Assembly: GCF_019720915.1 (NCBI RefSeq)
Contig: NZ_JAHKSI010000001.1
Location: 2,046,001-2,110,000 of the forward strand
Length of the DNA stretch: 64,000 bases
Direction of reading: 5' to 3'
Source of the DNA: Alkalihalobacillus sp. TS-13
Lineage (GTDB): Bacteria; Bacillota; Bacilli; Bacillales; Fictibacillaceae
The notes below the pieces were generated by a model, which worked only from the letters and a program-made list of their open reading frames with translations, was not told where the DNA came from and did not search any database. Shown piece by piece: positions 37,058 through 46,785 of this stretch. The first letter of the stretch is position 1, and every line of letters starts with the position of its first letter. A program made the translations under genes and the position numbers.

Positions 37058-37828
37058 CTATATCACTTTTGCTTCTGACCGTAACAATGACACAAGCTCT
37101 TTCACTTGATCGTCTACTTCACCTTCAAGGACTTTTCCTGCTTGTTTTTCCGGCGGCAAGTAAACCTCCAATGTTCTTGTCTTTCCTTCAACATCATCCT
37201 CATCTAGATCAAGATCATCCAGCTCCAGCTCTTCAAGAGGCTTTTTCTTTGCTTTCATGATCCCTGGGAGTGATGGATAACGCGGCTCGTTCAATCCTTG
37301 TTGGGCAGTGACGAGAACCGGCAAAGACGTTTCAATCACTTCTACGTCTCCTTCTACATCACGCTCAATCGTTACAGTTGTACCGTCAACTTCTAATTTC
37401 GTAATCGTCGTGACATGCGGGATATCCAATAGCTCCGCCAAACGTGGACCGACTTGTCCAGATGCACCGTCAATCGCGACATTACCACCTAGAATGAGAT
37501 CCACTTCTTTATCTTCGAAATAAGCGGCAAGAATCTTTGCAGTTGAATATTGATCCCCGTCTTCTACATCTTCATCATCGATCAATACAGCTTTATCAGC
37601 ACCCATCGCTAGAGCTGTACGGAGTTGTTTATCGCTTTCCTCTTCTCCGACAGTAACGACAGTGACTTCTCCACCATGTTCATCACGCAATTTGATTGCT
37701 TCTTCTACGGCATATTCATCATACGGATTAATGATGAATTCAACACCATCTTCACTGATCTTACCGTTTTCAATCGCAATCTTTTCTTCCGTATCGAATG
37801 TACGTTTTAAAATCACATAAATGTTCAT
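37058..37828 (-). CDS. etfB: Electron transfer flavoprotein beta subunit
   Basis: 256 residues; partner of EtfA and binds AMP. Family features: INPYDEYAVEEAIKLRDEHG near the start, LRTALAMGADKAVLI, ASGQVGPRLAELLDIPHVT, and LPVLVTAQQGLNEPRYPSLPGIMKAKKKP, the ETF-beta signature. The C-terminal region is very acidic (LDDLDLDEDDVEG). In the beta-oxidation operon between fadB and etfA. Confidence 0.97.
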   Translation of the reverse strand: MNIYVILKRTFDTEEKIAIENGKISEDGVEFIINPYDEYAVEEAIKLRDEHGGEVTVVTVGEEESDKQLRTALAMGADKAVLIDDEDVEDGDQYSTAKILAAYFEDKEVDLILGGNVAIDGASGQVGPRLAELLDIPHVTTITKLEVDGTTVTIERDVEGDVEVIETSLPVLVTAQQGLNEPRYPSLPGIMKAKKKPLEELELDDLDLDEDDVEGKTRTLEVYLPPEKQAGKVLEGEVDDQVKELVSLLRSEAKVI

Positions 37829-37846
37829 TATTCTTCCCCTCCAGTA

Positions 37847-38620
37847 TTAACGGTCTTTAAATTCTGGTTTACGTTTTTCTATAAAAGCTTGAATGCCCTC
37901 TTGTCCATCATGAGAAGCAAATGCTTTACCGAAGAATTCAGTTTCTTTTTTTGCTCCAGCTTCATATTCACCTTTTCTCGCATAATCAACGAGTTTCAAT
38001 GCTAAATCTACCGCAACAGCGCTTTTCCCTGCAGCTTTTCCAGCTATCTCATAGGCTTTATCCAGGAGATCATCATCTGAAACAACGTGATTCGCCAGAC
38101 CTAAACGATGTGCTTCGGAACCGGATATCGGTTCGCTCGTCAATAGAATTTCAGTCGCCTTAGCAGCTCCGACATAATGCGGAAGTCGTTGCGATCCAGC
38201 AAATCCTGGCACCAAGCCAAGCTGTAGTTCCGGCAATCCTAATTTTGTATTTTCTGTCACAATACGCATGTGGCATGACATCGCCAGTTCAAGGCCACCG
38301 CCAAGTGCGGCACCGTGTACAGCGGCTATGACAGGTTTCGAAAATTGTTCGATCCGATCAAACACCTGTTGTCCGAAAGCACCGAGTTCAGAGAATCCAT
38401 CCGCATCTTCTACGGTCGTAAATTCCTTAATATCCGCACCTGCTGAAAAGAATCTTCCTTCCCCGCGGATGACGATCGTTTTTACATCTGTATCCGCTTC
38501 CAATTCATCAAAAACGGAATTCAGTTCTTTGATCATCGGGGAACAAAGTGCATTGGCGGGTGCGTGTTGCAATAAGATCGTGCAAATGTGGTTTTCCTTC
38601 GAATAGGATAAATACTCCAA
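37847..38620 (-). CDS. fadB: Enoyl-CoA hydratase
   Basis: Hydrates trans-2-enoyl-CoA in beta-oxidation. 257 residues from TTG at 38620 (AGAGGAGGAGAG about 5 bases upstream; the frame opens upstream inside the fadR end, without a site). Crotonase fold with oxyanion-hole motifs FFSAGADIKEF and VHGAALGGGLELAMSCHMRI, and the second catalytic region GLPELQLGLVPGFAGSQRLPHYVG. The gap to fadR is 13 bp, so cotranscription is likely. Symbol by analogy with B. subtilis fadB. Confidence 0.93.
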   Translation of the reverse strand: MEYLSYSKENHICTILLQHAPANALCSPMIKELNSVFDELEADTDVKTIVIRGEGRFFSAGADIKEFTTVEDADGFSELGAFGQQVFDRIEQFSKPVIAAVHGAALGGGLELAMSCHMRIVTENTKLGLPELQLGLVPGFAGSQRLPHYVGAAKATEILLTSEPISGSEAHRLGLANHVVSDDDLLDKAYEIAGKAAGKSAVAVDLALKLVDYARKGEYEAGAKKETEFFGKAFASHDGQEGIQAFIEKRKPEFKDR

Positions 38621-38633
38621 AATCTCTCCTCCT

Positions 38634-39230
38634 CTAACTTGATCTATAACGAAAGCCATTAATCAATAAATCGTGGACTGGCTTTGCAAGCGCTGTCAAA
38701 TCAAACCTATGGTCATTCATTACCCAACTCGTAGTCGTTTCATCAATGGTACCGAAGATCATCTGCCTGACGATCCGGATATCAAGATCAGGATGGAAAA
38801 CTTTCTCGTCAATCCCTTCATAGATGAGCGAATCGACAAGTTCAAGGTACCTTTTAAGTACTTCACCGATTTTAGCCCGAAGTTCCCGATTCGTCTGACG
38901 GAGCTCCAACTGGGTGACGATTGCAAGTTCATGGTCCACAGATAGCTGCTTGAAGTGCATTTCAATCAACGTTAACAGCTTATCTTCAACAGAATGCTGC
39001 TGTTCAATTTCATCTATTGTCGTGTCGATAAAACGTCCCATCTTTTCACGAAACAAAGAGATAAGCAGATCCTCTTTATTTTTGAAATAAAGATAGATGG
39101 TTCCATCGGCCACACCAGCTTCACGTGCGATCTTAGAAATCTGCGATTGGTGATAGCCATGTTTTGCTATGACCGTTACAGCTGCATCAATTATCTTTTC
39201 ATATTTTGGTCCTTTTCGTTTTACGGTCAT
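38634..39230 (-). CDS. fadR: TetR-family fatty-acid degradation repressor FadR
   Basis: 198 residues from ATG at 39230 (GGAGGT 7 bases upstream; the frame extends into R3 sequence). N-terminal helix-turn-helix ITVIAKHGYHQSQISKIAREAGVADGTIYLYFKNKEDLL, typical of TetR regulators; the ligand domain is alpha-helical. In B. subtilis FadR represses beta-oxidation genes and is released by long-chain acyl-CoA. A FadR-like operator lies at 39347-39364, upstream of its own start, so autoregulation is expected. First gene of fadR-fadB-etfB-etfA here. Confidence 0.93.
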   Translation of the reverse strand: MTVKRKGPKYEKIIDAAVTVIAKHGYHQSQISKIAREAGVADGTIYLYFKNKEDLLISLFREKMGRFIDTTIDEIEQQHSVEDKLLTLIEMHFKQLSVDHELAIVTQLELRQTNRELRAKIGEVLKRYLELVDSLIYEGIDEKVFHPDLDIRIVRQMIFGTIDETTTSWVMNDHRFDLTALAKPVHDLLINGFRYRSS

Positions 39231-39246
39231 CTGTTTTACCTCCACA

Positions 39247-39338
39247 TAAAGAAAACTTGGCAAATGCCGAGCCAATGGTGACGGCTAAGCCATAGTTGCC
39301 CTTATACTGAAGAAAGGATCAGCACTTTCTTCAAGTGA
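39247..39338 (+). repeat. R3 element, copy 3, in the fadR leader
   Basis: Starts AAAGAAAACTTGGCAAA 17 bp upstream of fadR. The distal hairpin has changed sequence yet still pairs: GAAGAAAG...CTTTCTTC (39309-39334). Its position between the FadR-like operator and the fadR start means it would be part of the fadR mRNA leader. Confidence 0.8.
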
Positions 39339-39346
39339 TCAAAAAA

Positions 39347-39364
39347 TGAATGAACATTCACTCG
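39347..39364. promoter_or_regulatory. FadR-like operator upstream of fadR
   Basis: TGAATGA-ACAT-TCACTCG: 12 of 14 half-site bases of the FadR consensus; also an internal perfect palindrome TGAATG-AA-CATTCA (39347-39360). Confidence 0.5.
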
Positions 39365-39491
39365 GGTTAATTGTACTGTAGTTGAAGGTAAAAAGTCAAT
39401 GAATCTTTCGTATTTTTCAGAATTTTACGCATCCAGTTTCAAGTATACATTTAAGTGTTTAGAATGGCAAAATTTTAGGCGCAAATGTTTG

Positions 39492-39605
39492 TGGACATGT
39501 TCCTGTTTTTTCTGGACAAAACTATAGATTTGATGGACAAATACTCTATTTTTCTGGACAAGACTTCAAATTTATTGGACAAAAATCCGATTTATTTGGA
39601 CATTT
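39492..39605. repeat. 21-bp-period tandem array, TGGACAA-core (R6)
   Basis: TGGACA occurs at 39492, 39513, 39534, 39555, 39576 and 39597: six times at exactly 21-bp steps. The word is followed by variable A/T-rich sequence usually ending in ATTT. It lies between lcfA and fadR. Confidence 0.9.
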
Positions 39606-39623
39606 TAAACGGATGGCAAAATA

Positions 39624-39648
39624 AAAGACCCCACCGGAGTGAGGCCCT
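39624..39648 (-). terminator. Terminator after lcfA
   Basis: GACCCCAC (39627-39634) pairs with GTGAGGCC (39639-39646) including G-U pairs, followed by TTTTATTTT on the minus strand. It separates lcfA from fadR transcription. Confidence 0.8.
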
Positions 39649-39659
39649 TCGACGTATCA

Positions 39660-41348
39660 TCATGCATTTTGTTTTTGCTTCAGTTTTTCTTTTTCTTCTT
39701 CCACTAGTACTCTGCGAAGTACTTTACCAACCATTGTCTTCGGTAGTTCTTCTCTGAATTCGTAAAGGCGCGGTACTTTAAAAGAAGCCAGGTGTTTTCT
39801 GCAATGTTCATCCAGTTCTTCCTCGGTACAAGTTGTGTTTTCCTTCAAAACTACGAAAGCCTTTACCGTTTCTCCACGGTATGGATCAGGCACTCCAATG
39901 ACGGTAGCTTCCAGTACATTCGGATGTTCAAAAAGGATCTCTTCAATTTCCCGAGGATAAATATTAAAACCACCTGCGATGATCATATCCTTTTTCCGAT
40001 CAACGATATAAAAGTATCCGTTCTCATCCATATACCCCATATCGCCGGTCAAAAGCCAGCCTTCGTGGAAGGTCGAAGATGTCTCTTCTGGATGGTTCCA
40101 GTATCCTTTCATCACTTGAGGACCTTTTATCATCAACTCGCCTACTTCATTCACCTCGGCAATCGTACCCGATTCCGCTGACAAAATCGCAGCTTCGGTA
40201 TTCGGCCACGGGACGCCAATACTACCTTTCATACGTTTGTCATAAAGGAAGTTCGCATGCGTGACCGGTGAAGCTTCTGTTAATCCGTATCCTTCTACAA
40301 GATTTCCTCCTGTGAGGGACTCAAACTTCTCTTGAACCTCAACAGGCAGTGGTGCTGATCCACTGATACAACTTGCAATTGAGGACAAATCAAAAGACTT
40401 GATATTCGGATCATTCAATAATGCGATGTACATCGTCGGTGCGCCTGGAAACATCGTCGGCTTATGCTTTCCAATCGCTTTCAATACTTGTTTCTGATCA
40501 AACCTAGGGAGAATGATCATTTCTGACAAGTACATGATCGAAAAGTTCATTACACAAGTCATCCCATAAACATGGAAAAACGGTAATGCACCAAGGATTT
40601 TCTCTTCACCATAGTTGGCCTTATACATCCAGGAGCGGCATTGTATCGTGTTTGCGACTAGGTTGTAATGCGTCAGCATGACACCCTTTGCTGGTCCGGT
40701 TGTTCCACCTGTATATTGCAACAGTGCAAGATCTACCATCGGATCGATTTCAAGTTCAATCGGTTGTGCAGACGCTTCATCAAGCAGCTTTTTGAAAGCA
40801 TGGATTTTATCATTGTACGTTACATTGACAACAATATTGGTCTGTCTCTTTTGCACGAATGGATAGATAAGATTCTTCGGAAACGGCAGATAATCCTTCA
40901 CACCTGTCACAATCACATTTGTCAATTCTGTCCGGCTTTTGACCGCCTCGACTCTCGGGAACAATAGATCCAAACAAATGATTGCTTTTGCTCCTGAATC
41001 GACCAATTGATGTTCCAGTTCCCGCTCTGTATAAAGCGGATTCGTCTGTACGACAATGCCGCCAGCCATCAATATGCCATAATAACTGATGACTGCTTGC
41101 GGGCAATTCGGCAGCATGATCGCTACCCTGTCACCTTTCCGTATGCCGAGTGAATGTAATTGGTTTGCCATTTTCAGAGAACTTTCATACACTTCGCCAT
41201 ACGTCATCCTTTTTCCTAAAAACTCCAACGCAGGTTTTTCTGGATGCTTGCTTGCGGCACCCTCCAGATAAAATTGCAACGGCTTCTCGTCAATTTCGAC
41301 TTCATGAGGGATTTCTTCGGGATATTGCTGTAACCATTTTTTCTCCAC
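39660..41348 (-). CDS. lcfA: Long-chain acyl-CoA synthetase
   Basis: Activates fatty acids with ATP and CoA. 562 residues. AMP-binding P-loop YTGGTTGPAKG near residue 210, then GYGLTEASPV, and the A8/A10 region GWLLTGDMGYMDENGYFYIVDRKKDMIIAGGFNIYPREIEE, ending with the catalytic lysine PKTMVGKVLRR. GTG start at 41348 with GGAGGAG 6 bases upstream. From memory lcfA is first in the lcfA-fadR-fadB-etfB-etfA operon of B. subtilis; here it has its own terminator. Confidence 0.96.
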   Translation of the reverse strand: MEKKWLQQYPEEIPHEVEIDEKPLQFYLEGAASKHPEKPALEFLGKRMTYGEVYESSLKMANQLHSLGIRKGDRVAIMLPNCPQAVISYYGILMAGGIVVQTNPLYTERELEHQLVDSGAKAIICLDLLFPRVEAVKSRTELTNVIVTGVKDYLPFPKNLIYPFVQKRQTNIVVNVTYNDKIHAFKKLLDEASAQPIELEIDPMVDLALLQYTGGTTGPAKGVMLTHYNLVANTIQCRSWMYKANYGEEKILGALPFFHVYGMTCVMNFSIMYLSEMIILPRFDQKQVLKAIGKHKPTMFPGAPTMYIALLNDPNIKSFDLSSIASCISGSAPLPVEVQEKFESLTGGNLVEGYGLTEASPVTHANFLYDKRMKGSIGVPWPNTEAAILSAESGTIAEVNEVGELMIKGPQVMKGYWNHPEETSSTFHEGWLLTGDMGYMDENGYFYIVDRKKDMIIAGGFNIYPREIEEILFEHPNVLEATVIGVPDPYRGETVKAFVVLKENTTCTEEELDEHCRKHLASFKVPRLYEFREELPKTMVGKVLRRVLVEEEKEKLKQKQNA

Positions 41349-41538
41349 CTTAATCTCCTCCTTTTATACCGCTCCTTTCCATTAAAAACTCACTCTCTAC
41401 CATCATTATAATGAAAACGGATTCAATTTTACATATTATTTAGAATATTTTTTCACTTGAACAATTTTCCAGTTTATTGATTTACAGCGGTTATCAACCA
41501 TTCCCCCTGATTTAAATATATGAAAAATGTCGATGAAA

Positions 41539-41574
41539 AAGACCTTACTGGGCAAACATCCCTAGTAAGGTCTT
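41539..41574 (-). terminator. Probable terminator of the polX-mutS2-yshE unit, now distant
   Basis: Strong stem: AAGACCTTACTGGG (41539-41552) pairs with CCC-T-AGTAAGGTCTT (41560-41574), with TTTTT following on the minus strand. The nearest minus-strand gene upstream is the microprotein ending at 42143, about 570 bp away, and R1d fills that space. The stretch 41349-41538 holds only the lcfA upstream region (a TATAAT word near 41405), no gene. Confidence 0.75.
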
Positions 41575-41627
41575 CTCAGAAAATGTAAAACAGTATTTTG
41601 TAATGTTAAAGAAATTTTGTTTGACAT

Positions 41628-42146
41628 TTATTTTCGTAGAAAACGAAATTCACGACATTCCTGCGGGAACAGCGAGCCAGGCGAGACCCCGCACTTTTTT
41701 CAAAGGATCTTCGACTATAATAATGAACTTCGACTAAATACCACCACGTCCTATGGTGAACGTCGAAGTCAGTACATCCTGTACAAGTACGTCATGTGGT
41801 GAACGTCGAAGCCAGCAGAAGGAAAGCTTCTAAGAAATCTCCTCGCAGACACGAAAATGATTTCATTTTTGTGTTGACAACCTGTGCAAGTGAAGAGGGT
41901 TGCGGAAGTAGGTCAAGACATAGAAGTGACGTCCAGCTCAGCGGCCAGTCAATTGGATCACTTCAGGCTTCCTGCGGCGGCAACACATTAATTGACATCC
42001 TTATGAGTGAGCCCACGCAGAACCAAGTCTTTGTTTTTCGAGCCTCTTCGTCAGTCTTCCAGTGACCTACGTGACTAAGCAGGTCGCTTCCGCTTTCATT
42101 CTCCCGTGGAAAGGAAGTAATTTCGCATAATAAAACAGTGCCTTAA
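41628..42146 (+). repeat. R1 element, long copy (R1d)
   Basis: Nearly complete. Left end with ATTCCTGCGGGAACAGCGAG, CTTCGACTATAATAATGAAC, the CTTCGAC/GTCGAAG hairpin block (41728-41768) followed by a second partial unit, the A/T hairpin ACGAAAATGA/TCATTTTTGTGT (41851-41876), the CTCAGCGGCCAGTCA block, an AACCAAGTC segment, and the right end CTCCCGTGGAAAGGAAG...TTTCGC. It ends at the stop codon of the 42143 microprotein. Confidence 0.9.
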
Positions 42147-42220
42147 AAAAAGAGGTAAATGACTCCTGCCAAAATAAACAACCCACAACAAACCAGCAGG
42201 ACCTTCCATAATGTTTCCAT
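42143..42220 (-). CDS. Predicted 25-residue single-pass membrane microprotein
   Basis: Too short for usual gene finders. ATG at 42220 with AGGTG 7 bases upstream; that site overlaps the yshE stop codon, so translation may be coupled to yshE. The peptide starts METLWKVLLV and ends VIYLFF: a short charged start, about 20 hydrophobic residues with two adjacent cysteines, and no polar tail. The stop lies at the boundary of R1d, so its original 3' end could have been altered by that element. No homolog is recognised; function unknown. Confidence 0.55.
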   Translation of the reverse strand: METLWKVLLVCCGLFILAGVIYLFF

Positions 42221-42230
42221 ATGTTTTCAC

Positions 42231-42638
42231 CTATCCAATTCCACTGCCGATCACAAATGATAACCCGATCGAGATGATCATCGAGATCAGACCGACAGCT
42301 CTATTATCCTTTTGAATTTCTTCATCAATACGGAAACGAGGCGTCAGGAATTCGAATATGAAATAACCGATCAACATCAATAGGAATCCATACGCACCCC
42401 AAACCATCATATCGATGATTGTATCGTTATGTTCAATCGAGTAACGGAAAATGTTGGCTATTCCGAATATTTTTCCTCCAGTCGCCATTGCGACCGAAAG
42501 ATTCCCTTTACTGATTTCTTCCCAATTCTTATACTTTGTTACAATTTCAAAGACAGCTAAGAAAACCACTAGACTTAAAACTACTACACTATAGTTTGCT
42601 ACGGTTTCAATGTAAGGATTCGTCAACCAACTGCTCAT
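42231..42638 (-). CDS. yshE: DUF350 family membrane protein YshE
   Basis: 135 residues with four predicted membrane helices (VVVLSLVVFLAVFEIVT; VAMATGGKIFGIANIF; MMVWGAYGFLLMLIGYFIFEFL; AVGLISMIISIGLSFVIGSGI). The family motif GNLSVAMATGGK is present. ATG at 42638 with GGGGGCGG upstream; 15 bp after mutS2, so in one operon. Function unknown. Confidence 0.9.
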   Translation of the reverse strand: MSSWLTNPYIETVANYSVVVLSLVVFLAVFEIVTKYKNWEEISKGNLSVAMATGGKIFGIANIFRYSIEHNDTIIDMMVWGAYGFLLMLIGYFIFEFLTPRFRIDEEIQKDNRAVGLISMIISIGLSFVIGSGIG

Positions 42639-42653
42639 TTCCGCCCCCGCTTT

Positions 42654-45011
42654 CTATTTCAAACCAACTATTGTCACGCCGCTTCCGCCTTCACCTGCTG
42701 AACCAAGCCGAGTTGATTTTACATTTGGATGCTCTTTCAATAAAGATTGGACACCCTTCCGAAGAGCCCCTGTCCCTTTTCCGTGTATGATGAATACTTG
42801 TGGATATCCAGCCAGTAAGGATTCATCTAAAAACTTATCAACAGCGCGTAAGGCATTTTCATAACGTTCGCCTCTCAAGTCAAGTTCCGGCTTTGTGACT
42901 GATGATCCTTCAACTTTAACGAATGGTTTCGGTTCACGTTTCTTTTCGGCCTTGATCGGTTCAAGCTCATTCGCTTTAACCGTCATCTTCATGATCCCAA
43001 TTTGGACTTGATATTCATTAGAACCGACTTTCTCTACAATATGACCCTTTTGGTTTACAGTCAATACTTTCACTTCTTGCCCTGGTTTCAGGTTTTCTGG
43101 TGCCTTGTTCGTTTGTTTCACTTTCTTTTTCAATTTCGAATCGAAATCCGGAGTCGCCTCGTCCAAACGTTTTTGCGCTTCAATCAGTTTGTGCTCTTTT
43201 ACATTCCCATATTCTTTTTGATACGTACGAAGCTCCTTTAATATAGCATCGGCTTCTTTTCGTGCCATTTCAACTGATTGCTGCGCCTCTTTTTCAGCCT
43301 TTTCATAGAGCTTTTCTTTGAACTGCTCGAATTCTAGCAATTTTTTCTCTAAATCATGTTTCAAAACTTCTGCTTCTTCATGAAGTTCTGTCGCTTCCGA
43401 TCGTTCACGTTCTGCTTTTTTCTGAGCATCTTCTAACGAAGCAATCATAACATCGATCTTGTTGTTATCTGCACTGATATGAGCTCGTGCATTCTCGATG
43501 ATTTTCTCATTCAATCCGATTCGCTTTGAAATTTCAAAGGCATTACTTCGTCCAGGCACCCCGATCAATAAACGATACGTAGGACGTAATGTTTCTACAT
43601 CAAATTCCACACTCGCATTCATGACACCTTTCCGATTGTAGGCATAAGCCTTCAATTCACTATAGTGGGTCGTCGCTACCACCTTGGCCCCACGTGCATT
43701 GACGTAATCGAGGATTGAAATCGCAAGTGCAGCACCTTCTGTTGGATCCGTTCCTGCACCTAATTCATCAAAAAGCACCAACGACTTGAAGTTAACTTTA
43801 TTCAAAATGTTCACGATGTTGGTCATATGGGAAGAAAACGTACTTAAATTCTGTTCAATGGATTGTTCGTCTCCGATATCTGCATAGATCGCCTCGAACA
43901 CCGTTATCTCGGACTCCTCCTCGGTAGGGATCTGTAATCCCGACTGAGCCATCAAAGACAATAGACCAATCGTCTTCAGAGTGACCGTCTTTCCTCCCGT
44001 ATTCGGCCCAGTTATAACGAGGGAATTATATTCTCCTCCTAACTCGACATTAATCGGTACGACTTCCTCAGCTGGAATCAATGGGTGCCGTGCACGCTTC
44101 AAATCGATATATTCTTTGTCATTCAAAATCGGTTTTGTAGCCTTGATTGAATGGCCGTAACGGGCTTTAGCAAAAATGAAATCAATTTCCGCGAGGACTT
44201 TGACGTTATGGCTGAGAAAGCTTGAAACTTCAGCGACAAGCTCTGTCAAGGCTTTCAATATCCGTTGGATCTCTTGATTTTCTTTACTTTTAGCCTCTTT
44301 CAACTGGTTATTGATCGTTACAACAGCCTGCGGTTCAATGAACAATGTAGCACCCGAGGCTGATTGGTCGTGGACCATTCCGCCAAATGCAGACCGATAC
44401 TCCTGTTTGACCGGAATGACATAGCGATCGTTACGGATCGTAACAATGGCATCGGACAGCATCTTTTGAGATTTTGAGGAGCGTATGATCGATTCCAGCT
44501 TTTCACGTATACGAGACTCATAGCTTCTCAACTGCTGGCGGATCGTTCGCAATGCTGGACTTGCCGAATCCATCACGTAGCCTTGATCATCGATGCAGTC
44601 TTTGATTTTTGTTTCGACCTCCATCAATGGATCGATTTGCTCCACAAGATCTTGGAGGATCGGGAGGTCAATTTCATCTTCAAGCATACTTTCTATAAAT
44701 CTTTTGAACCTTCTCCCTCCAAAAATTGTGGTTGAAATATCGACCAATTCTTCTGGATTGAGGATTCCTCCGATTTCACTTCTTTTGAGAGAGGCTCGTA
44801 TGTCACGAATCCCACCTAATGGAACATGCCCTTTCAAGCGTAGGACTTGTACACCCTCATCTGTGCTGCTCTGTTGATGGACAACATTTTCGAAATCCGT
44901 CCATGGGATCAAATCATTGATCTTTTCTTTTCCTAAGGACGAAGAGACGTGCTCGAGTAGCTGTTCTTTGATTTTGTTATATTCTAAAACTCTTAAAATT
45001 CGTTCATTCAC
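42654..45011 (-). CDS. mutS2: MutS2, Smr-domain endonuclease/ATPase
   Basis: 785 residues from GTG at 45011 (AGGGGGC 7 bases upstream). MutS core ATPase with Walker [15 protein letters not shown] near residue 330 and [20 protein letters not shown], then a long coiled coil (about 510-640), a KOW-like segment ([23 protein letters not shown]), and a C-terminal Smr nuclease domain with [12 protein letters not shown] and [13 protein letters not shown]. MutS2 proteins limit recombination and act in ribosome-collision rescue in B. subtilis; they are not mismatch repair proteins. 26 bp after polX. Confidence 0.97.
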   Translation of the reverse strand: MNERILRVLEYNKIKEQLLEHVSSSLGKEKINDLIPWTDFENVVHQQSSTDEGVQVLRLKGHVPLGGIRDIRASLKRSEIGGILNPEELVDISTTIFGGRRFKRFIESMLEDEIDLPILQDLVEQIDPLMEVETKIKDCIDDQGYVMDSASPALRTIRQQLRSYESRIREKLESIIRSSKSQKMLSDAIVTIRNDRYVIPVKQEYRSAFGGMVHDQSASGATLFIEPQAVVTINNQLKEAKSKENQEIQRILKALTELVAEVSSFLSHNVKVLAEIDFIFAKARYGHSIKATKPILNDKEYIDLKRARHPLIPAEEVVPINVELGGEYNSLVITGPNTGGKTVTLKTIGLLSLMAQSGLQIPTEEESEITVFEAIYADIGDEQSIEQNLSTFSSHMTNIVNILNKVNFKSLVLFDELGAGTDPTEGAALAISILDYVNARGAKVVATTHYSELKAYAYNRKGVMNASVEFDVETLRPTYRLLIGVPGRSNAFEISKRIGLNEKIIENARAHISADNNKIDVMIASLEDAQKKAERERSEATELHEEAEVLKHDLEKKLLEFEQFKEKLYEKAEKEAQQSVEMARKEADAILKELRTYQKEYGNVKEHKLIEAQKRLDEATPDFDSKLKKKVKQTNKAPENLKPGQEVKVLTVNQKGHIVEKVGSNEYQVQIGIMKMTVKANELEPIKAEKKREPKPFVKVEGSSVTKPELDLRGERYENALRAVDKFLDESLLAGYPQVFIIHGKGTGALRKGVQSLLKEHPNVKSTRLGSAGEGGSGVTIVGLK

Positions 45012-45037
45012 TTGTAAGCCCCCTGTTAACAATTCAC

Positions 45038-46750
45038 TTACTTATGCCTTTCTAAGAAAGTCTTGAATTCTTCCAAACTGTAAGCGTTCAGGACATTTTC
45101 TTTTTTCAGCAACGCCTGTTGACCGACACATACACCGATTTCCATATGATCCAAAGTATCCCTGACATGGGCATCGGTATTGATTGACAGCTTCACCCCA
45201 TGTTCCTGGGCTTTTTCAAGCCATTTCGGGGCAAGGTCCAACCGGTTCGGATTCGCATTCAATTCCAGCGCCGTATTTGTTTCAGCAGCCATATGAATCA
45301 AACGATCGAAATCCACAGGATAGCCATCTCGACGTCCAATGATTCTTCCAGTTGGATGTGCAATAAGATCCACATGAGGATTATTGAATGCCGTTTCCAA
45401 ACGTGTCATAATTTTTTCTTCACTTTGTGAGAAGGATGAATGGATCGAGGCAATGACAAAATCCAGCTCTGCTAATAGTGAATCGTCATAATCCAATGAT
45501 CCATCCGGTAATATATCCATCTCAATCCCGGAAAATATCGTGAAATCATCCCATTTCTCATTAACTCTTCTAATTTCTTCTTGCTGTTCTTTGATCCGTT
45601 CTGGAGTCAGACCATTAGCGACACGCAAAAATTGAGAGTGGTCTGTGATGACGATATGGCTGTATCCTCTATTTCGAGCAGTTTCAGCCATCTCTTCAAT
45701 GGAATTAGCACCATCACTCCACGTCGTATGCATGTGGAGATCACTCTTAATATCTTCAAGTTTAAGATAATCGACTTTGTTTTTAAAAAGTTCAAGTTCG
45801 TCTTTTCCCTGTCTTACTTGAGGAGGTATGAATTCCAATCCAAAGTGGTTGAAAAATGCTTCTTCGCTTTCAAAAGTCTTGATCTCTCCGGTTTCTGTAT
45901 CTTCAACACCATATTCACTTATTTTTTCAGAGCGCTCTTTCGCAAGCTGTCTAATCTTCACATTGTGTTCCTTCGAGCCTGTAAAATGATGCAGTGTTGA
46001 CGCAAATTCTTCTGGTTTTACAAGACGGAAATCGACCGAAATATCATAATCATAAGTGACGACTACAGATACCTTTGTCGTCCCTGAAGCGATAACCTCC
46101 GTTACATTCTCAAGCGTTTCGAGCTGTGGAGCGACTTCTTCAGCAGCATTGGTACCGATGATGAAATCGATATCCTTGATCGTTTCACCATAACGGCGCA
46201 CACTTCCTGCCCTGGAATAACGCTCCACACCTTCCAGCGATTCAAGCTGTTCTTCAATTCTGTCCGTAATCGGTAACATCATTGCGATTGGAAGACGTTC
46301 TGGCCGCTTACCGAAATCTTCGATAGCTGCCAGGATCTTCTCTTCTGTTTTCTTTCCAAATCCTTGCATCGATTGTACTTTATTTTGTTCACAAACCGCT
46401 TTCAATGACTGGATGTCTGTTACGCCAAGTTCATTATAAAGCTTCGCGATCTTTTTACCACCGAGCCCAGGCAAATGGATCAAACTTAGCAAACCTGCTG
46501 GTAAATCTTCTTTCAACTCTTCCAGCAAAGAGGATTCTCCGGTTTCTAAAATTTCTTCAATAACGGATAATGTCCCTTTACCGATCCCTTTTATTTTTGA
46601 AAGGTCGTCCATTTCAGAAATCGTCCTAGAATCACTTTCCAATGCCTGTGCGGCTCTTCGATAAGCCGAAACTTTAAAGCTGTTTTCACCTTTTATTTCC
46701 AGGTATAGAGCAATCTGCTCCAAAATCCTTATAATTTGCTTTTTATTCAT
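45038..46750 (-). CDS. polX: DNA polymerase X with PHP domain
   Basis: Gap-filling repair polymerase. 570 residues. N-terminal helix-hairpin-helix ([24 protein letters not shown]), nucleotidyl-transferase palm with [18 protein letters not shown] and VDFRLV, and a C-terminal PHP metal-dependent nuclease from about residue 335 ([43 protein letters not shown]). ATG at 46750 with GGGAGGGG upstream. First of polX-mutS2-yshE. Confidence 0.97.
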   Translation of the reverse strand: MNKKQIIRILEQIALYLEIKGENSFKVSAYRRAAQALESDSRTISEMDDLSKIKGIGKGTLSVIEEILETGESSLLEELKEDLPAGLLSLIHLPGLGGKKIAKLYNELGVTDIQSLKAVCEQNKVQSMQGFGKKTEEKILAAIEDFGKRPERLPIAMMLPITDRIEEQLESLEGVERYSRAGSVRRYGETIKDIDFIIGTNAAEEVAPQLETLENVTEVIASGTTKVSVVVTYDYDISVDFRLVKPEEFASTLHHFTGSKEHNVKIRQLAKERSEKISEYGVEDTETGEIKTFESEEAFFNHFGLEFIPPQVRQGKDELELFKNKVDYLKLEDIKSDLHMHTTWSDGANSIEEMAETARNRGYSHIVITDHSQFLRVANGLTPERIKEQQEEIRRVNEKWDDFTIFSGIEMDILPDGSLDYDDSLLAELDFVIASIHSSFSQSEEKIMTRLETAFNNPHVDLIAHPTGRIIGRRDGYPVDFDRLIHMAAETNTALELNANPNRLDLAPKWLEKAQEHGVKLSINTDAHVRDTLDHMEIGVCVGQQALLKKENVLNAYSLEEFKTFLERHK

Positions 46751-46785
46751 CAGGTACCCCTCCCTTTGTCCAGTTCATCAAAGGC

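Noticed and set aside
39492-39605. CRISPR-like periodic repeats
   Set aside because: The repeated word is only 6-7 bp and the period 21 bp; no cas genes, leader or palindromic 25-36-bp repeats in the window.
39485-39757. Open frame with heptad LDK repeats over the 21-bp array
   Set aside because: No good ribosome-binding site, and the frame runs through the lcfA terminator into antisense lcfA. Heptads follow automatically from a 21-bp DNA period.
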